Shown here: in pieces, positions 25,469 to 32,977 of the stretch
Layout: each line of letters begins with the position of its first letter
Numbering within the stretch: position 1 is the first letter of the stretch
From: SYFT01 sp964471115
Lineage (GTDB): Bacteria; Acidobacteriota; Vicinamibacteria; Vicinamibacterales; SCN-69-37
Length of the DNA: 64,000 nt
Direction of reading: 5' to 3'
NCBI GenBank assembly: GCA_964471115.1
Contig: CAYYFE010000017.1
Span: 1-64,000 of the forward strand
The notes under the pieces: generated by a model
Databases searched by the model: none
What the model saw: only the letters and a program-made list of their open reading frames with translations
What the model was told of the DNA's origin: nothing
Program-made: the position numbers and the translations under genes

Positions 25469-26887
25469 ATGATTTCCTCAGAGAAGATTCCCAACAACGT
25501 CGACCTTCACCTGAACAAGCGTCTGCAGCGGGCGCTCGAGCACTGGCAGCCGGCGTACATCCAGTGGTGGCGCGACATGGGGCCGCAGGGCTTCCAGCAT
25601 TTCCATCAGGTGTACGTGCGCACGGCGATCAGCGTGGACTCGGCCGGATGGGCGCACTTCGAGTACGTGCGGCTGCCGGAGTACCGCTGGGGCATCTTCC
25701 TGGCCGATCCGGTGATCAACCGGACGATTGGCTTCGGCGATTTCTACGGTCAGCCGGTGTGGCAGGAAGTGCCCGGCGAGTTCCGCAATCAGCTGCGGCG
25801 GCTGATCGTCACGCAGGGCGACACCGAGCCGGCGTCGGTCGAGCAGCAGCGCTGGCTGGGCCACCGGTGCCCGAGCCTGTACGACCTGCGCAACCTGTTC
25901 CAGGTGAACGTCGAAGAGGGCCGGCACCTCTGGGCAATGGTGTATCTGCTGCACTCGTACTTCGGCCGCGACGGCCGTGACGAGGCCGAAGATCTGCTGG
26001 CGCGCCAGTCGGGCAACCGCGACAAGCCGCGCATCCTCGACGCGTTCAACGAGCCCATCGACACCTGGCTCGACTTCTTCATGTTCACGATGTTCACCGA
26101 CCGCGACGGCAAATCGCAGTTGCTGTCGTTGTCCGAGTCGTCACTGGATCCGCTGTCGCGCACCACGCGTTTCATGCTCACCGAAGAAGCGCATCACATG
26201 TTCGTCGGCGACACCGGCATCGGCCGCATCGTCGAGCGCACGTGTCAGCTGATGAAAGAAGCCGGGTTCTCGGAAGATGTGCGCAAGCTGGGCGGCATCG
26301 ACCTGCCGACGATTCAGAAACACATCAACCTGTGGTTTTCGCTCAGCCTCGACCTGCACGGCAACGAAGTGTCGACCAACGCGGCGGCGTATTTTGCCAA
26401 CGGGCTCAAGGGCCGTGCGGAAGAAGCCAAGTGGAGCGAACACGAGGTCAAGGAAACCGCCTACGAACTCGACCTCGTCGAAGACGGCCAGGTCAAGCGG
26501 ACGGCCGTGCCGATGCGCAACGCGATGAACGAAGTGCTGCGCGACTGGTACGTGGACGACTGCCAGTCGGGCGTGACGCGGTGGAACAAGATCCTCGAGA
26601 AGTACGGCATCTCGGACCGGCTGACGTTGCCCGATCGGAAGTTCAACCGCGGCATCGGCCAGTTTGCGGCGATTCATGCCGACCCCACCGGCCGCATCAT
26701 CTCGACCGAGGAGTGGACGCGCCGCAAGTACGAGTGGCTGCCGAGCCCGGCCGACAAGCAGTTCCTGCTGTCGATCATGAATCAGCCCGTGTACGAAACC
26801 GGCAAGTTCGCGAACTACATCGTGCCGCCGGCGCGCGGCATCAAGGGCACACCGATCAACTTCGAATACGTGCGGACGGAGATGTAG
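25469..26887 (+). CDS. boxB: benzoyl-CoA 2,3-epoxidase oxygenase subunit BoxB
   Basis: 472 aa from ATG 25469, chosen because GAGG lies 8 bp upstream and the length then matches known BoxB proteins; ATG 25451 would add six residues. BoxB is a soluble di-iron enzyme that epoxidises benzoyl-CoA using electrons from the BoxA reductase. The sequence starts with the family phrase EKIPNNVDLHLNKRLQRALE. It carries the di-iron ExxH motifs in VNVEEGRHLWAMVYLL and LTEEAHHMFVGDTGIGR, and later LWFSLSLDLHGNE. No BoxA gene is found in the window, so its reductase must be encoded elsewhere. Confidence 0.95.
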   Translation: MISSEKIPNNVDLHLNKRLQRALEHWQPAYIQWWRDMGPQGFQHFHQVYVRTAISVDSAGWAHFEYVRLPEYRWGIFLADPVINRTIGFGDFYGQPVWQEVPGEFRNQLRRLIVTQGDTEPASVEQQRWLGHRCPSLYDLRNLFQVNVEEGRHLWAMVYLLHSYFGRDGRDEAEDLLARQSGNRDKPRILDAFNEPIDTWLDFFMFTMFTDRDGKSQLLSLSESSLDPLSRTTRFMLTEEAHHMFVGDTGIGRIVERTCQLMKEAGFSEDVRKLGGIDLPTIQKHINLWFSLSLDLHGNEVSTNAAAYFANGLKGRAEEAKWSEHEVKETAYELDLVEDGQVKRTAVPMRNAMNEVLRDWYVDDCQSGVTRWNKILEKYGISDRLTLPDRKFNRGIGQFAAIHADPTGRIISTEEWTRRKYEWLPSPADKQFLLSIMNQPVYETGKFANYIVPPARGIKGTPINFEYVRTEM

Positions 26888-26892
26888 ATAGC

Positions 26893-26923
26893 AGTGCGGA
26901 GTGCGCAGTGCGGAGTGCGGAGT
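26893..26923. repeat. heptamer array AGTGCGG ending at a start codon
   Basis: Four units (AGTGCGG, AGTGCGC, AGTGCGG, AGTGCGG from 26893) run straight into ATG 26924. The GGAG created at unit junctions, about 9 bp before the ATG, is the only Shine-Dalgarno-like sequence available, so the array may serve as the ribosome-binding region. Confidence 0.65.
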
Positions 26924-27721
26924 ATGGACAAGATCTCAGTTGCGACGTATGGTCCCGTGCGCGTGCTCACGTTGTGTGAGCCGCCGGCGAATACGTACAG
27001 CTACGAACTGATGCAGGAGCTGGACCGCGCGGTGCTGGATGCGCGGATGGATGCGTCGGTGCACGCCATCGTGTTGACCGGCGCGGGCGAGAAGTTCTTC
27101 TGCGCGGGCGCCACCATCGGGATGCTGAAAGAGGCGACGCCCGACTACAAGTACTACTTCTGCCTGCACGCCAACGAGACACTCAATCGCCTGGAGCAGA
27201 CGCCGAAGATCGTCATCGCCGCGCTGAATGGTCATACGGTGGGCGGCGGACTGGAAGTGGCGCTGGCGGCCGACATCCGCATCGCGCGGCAGGGCGCCGG
27301 CAAGATTGGCCTGCCCGAAGTGGCGCTGGGCGTGCTGCCGGGGACCGGCGGGACGCAGCGGCTGGTCCGCCTGCTGGGCAAGGCGAAGGCCATGGAGCTC
27401 ATGTTGTCCGGCCGTCTGCTGTCGATGGAAGACGCGGCCGCGATCGGGCTGATCAACGAAGTCTGGGGCGACGATCGCGCGGAGCCGAAGGCGTTCCTCG
27501 AGGCGATCATCAAGTACGCGGCCTCGTTCGCGCCGCCGCACAAGGCCAGCCTAGCCGTGGGCCGGATCAAACGCGCGGTGCAATCAGGTCCGGAGATGGG
27601 ATTCCACGAAGGGCTGGCGATGGAGCGCGAGCTGCAGCAGTTGCTGTTCCAGAGCGAGGACGCGAAGGAAGGCATCGCCGCGAACCTCGAAAAACGCGCC
27701 CCCAAGTTCAAGGGCAAGTAA
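26924..27721 (+). CDS. enoyl-CoA hydratase/isomerase family protein of the box cluster
   Basis: 265 aa from ATG 26924; ten more in-frame residues upstream would come from the repeat array. The crotonase fold is clear: FFCAGATIGMLKEA (oxyanion hole), GHTVGGGLEVALAADIRIA with the first catalytic-type Glu, and IGLPEVALGVLPGTGGTQRL with the second. The last helix with QSEDAKEGIAANLEKRAPKF is typical of hydratases. Its place 36 bp after boxB suggests it hydrates or isomerises 3,4-dehydroadipyl-CoA or a related intermediate on the way to 3-oxoadipyl-CoA; this is inference from context. Confidence 0.88.
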   Translation: MDKISVATYGPVRVLTLCEPPANTYSYELMQELDRAVLDARMDASVHAIVLTGAGEKFFCAGATIGMLKEATPDYKYYFCLHANETLNRLEQTPKIVIAALNGHTVGGGLEVALAADIRIARQGAGKIGLPEVALGVLPGTGGTQRLVRLLGKAKAMELMLSGRLLSMEDAAAIGLINEVWGDDRAEPKAFLEAIIKYAASFAPPHKASLAVGRIKRAVQSGPEMGFHEGLAMERELQQLLFQSEDAKEGIAANLEKRAPKFKGK

Positions 27722-27723
27722 TC

Positions 27724-27788
27724 ACAGTAGGCATGTAGACATGTAGACAGGAATTTCAAAGCCGTGCCTACATGCCTACATGTCTACT
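27724..27788. repeat. octamer dyad array (CATGTAGA / TGCCTACA)
   Basis: Left arm ACAGTAGG, CATGTAGA, CATGTAGA (27724-27747) and right arm TGCCTACA, TGCCTACA, TGTCTACT (27765-27788) pair over about 24 bp with few mismatches, mostly purine transitions. It lies between the enoyl-CoA hydratase and the aldehyde dehydrogenase of the box cluster. Confidence 0.75.
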
Positions 27789-27810
27789 GTGCTGACCTAA
27801 GAGGTTCGAG

Positions 27811-29259
27811 ATGATACTTGGCAGAAAGCAGTTACTGATCAACGGGGAGTGGCGCGACGCGTCGAATGGGAAGACCCAGCCGGTGGTCAATCCCGCCACC
27901 GAAGAAGTGATCGCGGAAGTCGCGTCGGCGACCCCCGAGGACGTCGATGCCGCGGTGCGGGCGGCGCTCGCGGCGCTTGACGGGCCGTGGGCCAGGATGT
28001 CGGCGCGCGAGCGCGGACGCCTGGTCTACCGTCTGGGCGAGCAGTTGATGGCCGAGGCCGATGAAGTGGCCCGCCTCGAGACGCTGCACAACGGCAAACC
28101 CATCACCGAGTCACGCCACGTCGAGATTCCGATGGCGGCCGAGTGTCTCCAGTACTTCGGTGGCTGGGCCGACAAGGTGCACGGCGAGACGGTGCCGGTC
28201 AAAGGTGGCCAGCTCGTGTACACGCTGCGTGAGCCGGTGGGTGTCGTGGCGGCCATCGTGCCCTGGAACTTCCCGCTGCTGATCGCGATCTGGAAGGTCG
28301 CGCCGGCGCTGGCGATGGGCAACACCGTCATCCTCAAACCGGCCAGCCAGACGCCGCTGACCGCGCTCAAGCTGGGCGAGATGGCCACCGCGCTCGGGTT
28401 CCCTCCAGGCGTGCTCAACGTCATCACCGGCTCAGGCGCCACGGCGGGGCAGGCCATCGTCGATCACCCGGGCATCGACAAGATCTCGTTCACCGGCGAC
28501 ACGTCGACCGGCAAGGGCATCATGCGCGGCTCGGCCGACACGCTGAAACACATCACGCTGGAGCTGGGCGGCAAGTCGCCCAACATCGTGTTTGCCGATG
28601 CCGATCTCGACGCCGCGGTCCGTGGCGCGACGATGGGGATTTTTTACGGGAAGGGTGAGGTGTGCGCCGCCGGGTCGCGGTTGCTGGTGGAGGCGTCCAT
28701 CAAGGACGAGTTCCTCGCCAAGGTGGCCGACCGCGCGAAAAAGATGACGGCCGGCGACCCGCTCAACCCGAAGACGCGCCTGGGCGCCATCGCCTCGAAA
28801 ACGCAGATGGAGCGGGTGCTGGGCTACATCGAGACCGCCAAGAAGGAAGGGGCCCAGCTGCTGGCCGGCGGCGAGCGCATCGACATCGGCACGGGGAAGG
28901 GGTTCTTCCTGCAGCCCACCGTGTTCGGCAACGTCACGACCGACATGACCATCGCCCGGGAGGAGATTTTCGGGCCGGTGCTGGCCGCCATCGAGTTCAC
29001 CGACGTCGAAGACGCCATCGCCAAGGCCAACGGCACCGTGTACGGCCTGGCCTCGGGCGTCTGGACGCGGGACGTCAAGAAGGCTCATTATGTGGCGTCG
29101 AAGCTCAAGGCCGGGACGGTGTGGGTCAATACCTACAACGTCTACGACACGGCCGCGGCGTTCGGCGGGTACAAACAGAGCGGCTTCGGGCGCGACATGT
29201 CGGTGCACGCCCTTGACGCCTACACGCAGCTGAAAACGGTATGGGTGGATCTGGCGTGA
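27811..29259 (+). CDS. NAD(P)-dependent aldehyde dehydrogenase
   Basis: 482 aa, the normal length for this superfamily. The substrate-tunnel and cofactor motifs are present: VVAAIVPWNFPLLIAIWKVA, the NAD-binding FTGDTSTGK, the general base in ITLELGGKSPNIVFADAD and catalytic Cys285 in GEVCAAGSR. EEIFGPVLAAIEF and FGGYKQSGFGRD complete the signature. AAGAGG precedes the ATG. In box clusters an aldehyde dehydrogenase (BoxD) oxidises 3,4-dehydroadipyl-CoA semialdehyde. This protein is a general ALDH by sequence, so that role, or oxidation of an aromatic aldehyde feeding the pathway, is inferred from position only. Confidence 0.92.
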   Translation: MILGRKQLLINGEWRDASNGKTQPVVNPATEEVIAEVASATPEDVDAAVRAALAALDGPWARMSARERGRLVYRLGEQLMAEADEVARLETLHNGKPITESRHVEIPMAAECLQYFGGWADKVHGETVPVKGGQLVYTLREPVGVVAAIVPWNFPLLIAIWKVAPALAMGNTVILKPASQTPLTALKLGEMATALGFPPGVLNVITGSGATAGQAIVDHPGIDKISFTGDTSTGKGIMRGSADTLKHITLELGGKSPNIVFADADLDAAVRGATMGIFYGKGEVCAAGSRLLVEASIKDEFLAKVADRAKKMTAGDPLNPKTRLGAIASKTQMERVLGYIETAKKEGAQLLAGGERIDIGTGKGFFLQPTVFGNVTTDMTIAREEIFGPVLAAIEFTDVEDAIAKANGTVYGLASGVWTRDVKKAHYVASKLKAGTVWVNTYNVYDTAAAFGGYKQSGFGRDMSVHALDAYTQLKTVWVDLA

Positions 29260-29537
29260 TCAAACACGAGGAAATGGGCAACCACGGCGCGTTTTTCTTC
29301 GAACGCGACGATCACCGGCTGGCCGCGATGACCTACTCGCGCACCAGTCCCACGCTCATCATCATCGACCACACGGAAGTGTCGGATGTGCTCAAGGGGC
29401 AGGGCATGGGGCGGCAGCTGCTGGACGCCCTGGTCGCCTGGGCGCGTGAGACGGGAACCAAGGTGATGGCGACCTGCCCGTACGCGCTGGCGCAGTTCCG
29501 GAAAGACGCGTCGATTCGCGACGTGTTCAACGGCTAG
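29256..29537 (+). CDS. small GNAT-fold N-acetyltransferase, YjdJ type
   Basis: 93 aa from GTG 29256, which overlaps the ALDH stop by 4 bp (GTGA); ATG 29241 would extend it by five residues. It matches the short Gcn5-like proteins of the YjdJ type. Beta strands hold the phrases AAMTYSRTSPTLIIIDHTEV and VLKGQGMGRQLLDALVAWA, the latter being the acetyl-CoA pyrophosphate-binding loop. The YALAQFRKD segment near the C-terminus is typical. These proteins acetylate unknown small substrates. The coupling to the ALDH gene suggests cotranscription without proving a shared function. Confidence 0.85.
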   Translation: MIKHEEMGNHGAFFFERDDHRLAAMTYSRTSPTLIIIDHTEVSDVLKGQGMGRQLLDALVAWARETGTKVMATCPYALAQFRKDASIRDVFNG

Positions 29538-29553
29538 AGCACCGGACGCACCG

Positions 29554-31806
29554 ATGGCGCACCGCGGGGCGTGGCTGGGGCCGCTGTGGCTGGCCGCGGG
29601 CCTGTGGCCCGTCGCCGTCTTCGCCCAGACCCCGGCCGCCGGGCCGATCGTCACCGACGCCGCCCTCATCGACCCCCACACCTTCAAGGCCATCGCGCTG
29701 CGGATTGAGCCGGGGCAGGCCCCGCGCATCGACGGACGGCTGGACGAGGCCGTGTGGGACCAGGCGCCGGTGCAGGGCCGATTCGTCCAGCGGGAACCAC
29801 AGTTCGGCTACGAAAGCACCGAGCGCACCGAGTTCAGGATTCTCTACGACGACAAGACGCTGTACTTCGGCATCTGGGCGTTTGATTCGGATCCGTCCGG
29901 CATCCTGGCCAGCGAACTCAAGCGCGACTCCGGATTGCGCAAGGGCGATCAGATCAAGATCACGCTCGACACGTTTCACGATCACCGCAACGCGTTCTAC
30001 TTTTCGACCAACCCGCTCGGGGCGTTCAAGGACGCCCATTCCGTGGAAGCCGGCCGCACGATCAACTACGACTGGAATGCCGTCTGGGAGAACCGCACCT
30101 CGATTGACGACCGGGGCTGGTTTGTCGAGATGGCCGTGCCGCTGAGTCAACTGCGGTTTCCGGGCGGCCCCGGTGAAGCCACGTGGGGCCTGAACATCTG
30201 CCGCATCATCATGCGGAAGAACGAAGAGACCTACTGGGTGCCGTACCCGCGCGAGTGGCAGGCCATCGGATTCGCGCGGATGTCCGGGGCCGGCCTGCTG
30301 ACCGGACTGCGGGACCTGACGCCACGACGACGCGTGGAGTTCGTGCCGTTTGCCAGCCCCCATGTCACGCGCGATTTCGACGCCGGCACGCCCACCCGCT
30401 TCAGCCGTGATGTTGGGTTCGATCTCAAGCTGGGGCTCTCACAGAGTTTCAACGCCGACATCACGGTCAACACGGACTTCGCGCATGTCGAGGCCGATCA
30501 GGAAGTCGTCAATCTCTCGCGCTTCAGCCTGTTCTTCCCGGAGAAGCGCCAGTTCTTCACCGAGGGTGCGGGCACGTTCGACTTCAGTCAGAACGCGGGA
30601 TCGCAGTCGGGCCCCGGTCTGCTGACGTTGTTCTACAGCCGGCGGATCGGGCTGCAGGAGGGGCGCGAAGTGCCGATCCTGGCGGGCGGACGTGTCACCG
30701 GCCGCACCGGCCACACCACGGTGGGTGCCATGGCGGTCGTCACCGATCGCGCCGAACTGCCTGGCACGTCGGGGCCCCGGCAGGTGCCCCGCGCCGGATA
30801 CGGCGTCCTGCGCGTGAAACACGACGTCCTGGCAAGTTCGTCCGTCGGCGCCATCGTGCTCGGGCGCACCAGCAGCGGCAGCGACAACGCCGCGGTCGGA
30901 GTTGACGGCGTGTTTTCGCTGGGCCCGCACCTGGACTGGCTCGTGTTCGCCGCGAAGACGTTCACCACCGGGCGCCGCGGCCAGGACTGGGCCGCCGTGA
31001 CCCGCGCGAAGTGGACCACCGACCTGTTCGAGTCGACGCTGACCTACACCGACATCGGCGCGCAGTTCAACGCGGAGCTCGGGTTCATTCCGCGCACCGA
31101 CATCCGCAACATCCAGGCGCAGGCCGCCTGGACGCCGCGGCCGGACTGGCCGGGCGTCCGGCAACTGCGGGTGAACGCCGACACGTCGTACTTCGAAAAC
31201 CACGCCGGCCAGAAGGAGTCGCAGGCCACCGGGTTCGACCTCAGCCTGACCCGGCAGGACAGTTCATCGTGGCGGGCGAGCCTCGAACTGCAGCAGGACG
31301 TGCTGCGGGCGCCCTGGCGGACGGCGGGCACCGTGATTCCCGCCGGCCACTATGACTGGCGCTCGGTGCGGCTGGGCTACACCTCGAATCAATCCAAAGC
31401 CGTGTACGGCGCGGCGTCGGTCGAACGCGGCGGCTACTACGCCGGCGATCGCCAGTCGTATCGCGTCGAACTGGCGTTCGTGCCGAAAGACACGCTGCTG
31501 TTTGAACACGTCTACACGCGCAACCGGATCGAACTGCCGTGGGCCGCGCCGTACATCACCAACGTCCTCAGCTCGCGCGTGAGTTACTCGTTTTCGCCGG
31601 ACCTGTTCGTCAAGAGTTTCATCCAGTACAACGACGCGACCGAGACGGCCAGCCTGAACCTGCTGCTCTGGTACATCTATCGCCCAGGCAGCGACTTCTA
31701 CATCGTCTACAACGAGGGATTCGACACGGAGGCGCCCGGCGCCCGCGCGCTGCGGACCCGCGGCCGGTCGTTGGCGGTCAAAGTGACGTACTGGTGGGCG
31801 CGGTAA
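29554..31806 (+). CDS. DUF5916 outer-membrane-type protein with CBM9-like N-terminal domain (1)
   Basis: 750 aa. A signal peptide (MAHRGAWLGPLWLAAGLWPV) is followed by a carbohydrate-binding family 9-like domain (RIDGRLDEAVWDQAPV, FRILYDDKTLYFGIWAFDSD, about residues 55-220). A long beta-rich DUF5916 region begins near residue 250 (DADIT-type strands VNTDFAHVEADQEVVNLSRF, LFFPEKRQFFTEGAGTFDF) and ends in alternating aromatic strands, as in an outer-membrane barrel. The family is frequent in Acidobacteria and Bacteroidetes; its substrate is unknown. The gene starts 16 bp after the acetyltransferase. Its 3' end overlaps the convergent methyltransferase gene by 29 bp (31778-31806). A 723-aa relative lies at 37224-39395. 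Confidence 0.85.
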   Translation: MAHRGAWLGPLWLAAGLWPVAVFAQTPAAGPIVTDAALIDPHTFKAIALRIEPGQAPRIDGRLDEAVWDQAPVQGRFVQREPQFGYESTERTEFRILYDDKTLYFGIWAFDSDPSGILASELKRDSGLRKGDQIKITLDTFHDHRNAFYFSTNPLGAFKDAHSVEAGRTINYDWNAVWENRTSIDDRGWFVEMAVPLSQLRFPGGPGEATWGLNICRIIMRKNEETYWVPYPREWQAIGFARMSGAGLLTGLRDLTPRRRVEFVPFASPHVTRDFDAGTPTRFSRDVGFDLKLGLSQSFNADITVNTDFAHVEADQEVVNLSRFSLFFPEKRQFFTEGAGTFDFSQNAGSQSGPGLLTLFYSRRIGLQEGREVPILAGGRVTGRTGHTTVGAMAVVTDRAELPGTSGPRQVPRAGYGVLRVKHDVLASSSVGAIVLGRTSSGSDNAAVGVDGVFSLGPHLDWLVFAAKTFTTGRRGQDWAAVTRAKWTTDLFESTLTYTDIGAQFNAELGFIPRTDIRNIQAQAAWTPRPDWPGVRQLRVNADTSYFENHAGQKESQATGFDLSLTRQDSSSWRASLELQQDVLRAPWRTAGTVIPAGHYDWRSVRLGYTSNQSKAVYGAASVERGGYYAGDRQSYRVELAFVPKDTLLFEHVYTRNRIELPWAAPYITNVLSSRVSYSFSPDLFVKSFIQYNDATETASLNLLLWYIYRPGSDFYIVYNEGFDTEAPGARALRTRGRSLAVKVTYWWAR

Positions 31807-32977
31807 GCGGGGTGGGGCCACGCGAGATCGTCCGCACGCTCACATTGGAGGCGCCAAGCGACGCCTCCAGGCGATCGCGCCAGGGCCATTCGACGCCCTG
31901 CGGACGGCAGCAGTACAGACTGAACGCCGCGTAACCCGCCTCCGGGTAGGTGTGGCACGCCAGGTGGGACTCCGAGAGGAGCTGCAGGCCGGTGATGCCG
32001 CCGGCGCCGTCGAACACATGCCACTGCGCCTGTCCGACCGTGGTGAGGCGGGTGTCACGCACGATGTCCGCAAACAGGCCCTGCAGCAGGGCCAGGTCCT
32101 TCAGGGCCGGCTGCCGGCATCCGACGGCATCGATCAGAATCTCGATCCCGTTCACGCTCGGCCCGGCCGGCACGTCCGGCCGTTCGGCCACCGCGGCGAT
32201 GAGGTAGCCGTGCCGCGCCAGCCGCGGCCATCGTGCCTCCAGCCATCCGAACAGGCGCACGCCGGCAGCGGCCAGCGGGGCCAGCGGGCTGCGCCGCGTG
32301 TGACACCACAGGTCCAGCATCCGGAGCCAGCCCGGCATGAACAGCAGGCCGTCCTGCGCGCGGACGATCAAGCCGGCCTGCTCGACGAGCGCCCGCAGCT
32401 GGGCGGGGGAGTACGACTTCTCATACCCGTAGTCATACCATCCCAGCCGCCAGAGGATTTCGACGAGCAGGGGCCGCAGGAAAGGGTCGTGCCGGTTGGG
32501 GACGCCGATGATGGCGCGCCCCCCTGGCCGGAGGACACGCGCGATCTCGCGGACGGCCAGCGCGGTCTCGTCGAAGTGCTCGATGGTGCCCATCGAATAG
32601 ACGGCGTCAAACGACGCATCGGCAAAGGGCAGTTCGCGCACATCGGCGCCGACGGCGGCCACCGGCGCACCGCCAAAGGCGGCCTTCGCGCGGGCGGCCA
32701 CCGGTCCGGAGACGTCGATGCCGGTGACGCGGGCGCCCTGCGCCTGCGCCCACTGCAGGATGCGCGTGTTGCGCGCCTCGTCCCAGAGGTCGGTCTTGAG
32801 CAGCCGCGTGCCGTCGAGGGCGCCGAGATGGCGGGTCAACAGCCGCTGTTCGCCGGCGCGATACACGGCCGTCGATGCCGCACCGGACAGATCCGGGAAC
32901 CGGTCGCCGACGTCCTCCCAGAAGACGCGATAGGCGGGCGCGCGGAGGACCGGCGCGTTATCGCCAGATCGCCCCAA
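31778..32977 (-). CDS. class I SAM methyltransferase fused to S-adenosylmethionine decarboxylase (SpeD) domain
   Basis: 399 aa with two domains. Residues about 55-255 form a class I methyltransferase (ARVTGIDVSGPVAARAKAAF, VGADVRELPFADASFDAVYS, IEHFDETALAVREIARVLRP). Its motif I lacks the usual glycine-rich loop and reads LLKTDLWDEARN instead. Residues about 276-399 are a class 1 S-adenosylmethionine decarboxylase: GIEILIDAVGC opens the domain, and LLSESHLACHTYPEAGYAAF contains the self-cleavage Glu-Ser. Ser337 would become the pyruvoyl cofactor, with the processing His five residues later and the proton-donor Cys twenty residues later (LYCC). All catalytic residues are kept. Decarboxylated SAM feeds spermidine synthesis in the usual pathway; no spermidine synthase is nearby. 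The start overlaps the upstream gene by 20 bp. Confidence 0.85.
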   Translation of the reverse strand: MGRSGDNAPVLRAPAYRVFWEDVGDRFPDLSGAASTAVYRAGEQRLLTRHLGALDGTRLLKTDLWDEARNTRILQWAQAQGARVTGIDVSGPVAARAKAAFGGAPVAAVGADVRELPFADASFDAVYSMGTIEHFDETALAVREIARVLRPGGRAIIGVPNRHDPFLRPLLVEILWRLGWYDYGYEKSYSPAQLRALVEQAGLIVRAQDGLLFMPGWLRMLDLWCHTRRSPLAPLAAAGVRLFGWLEARWPRLARHGYLIAAVAERPDVPAGPSVNGIEILIDAVGCRQPALKDLALLQGLFADIVRDTRLTTVGQAQWHVFDGAGGITGLQLLSESHLACHTYPEAGYAAFSLYCCRPQGVEWPWRDRLEASLGASNVSVRTISRGPTPLTAPTSTSL

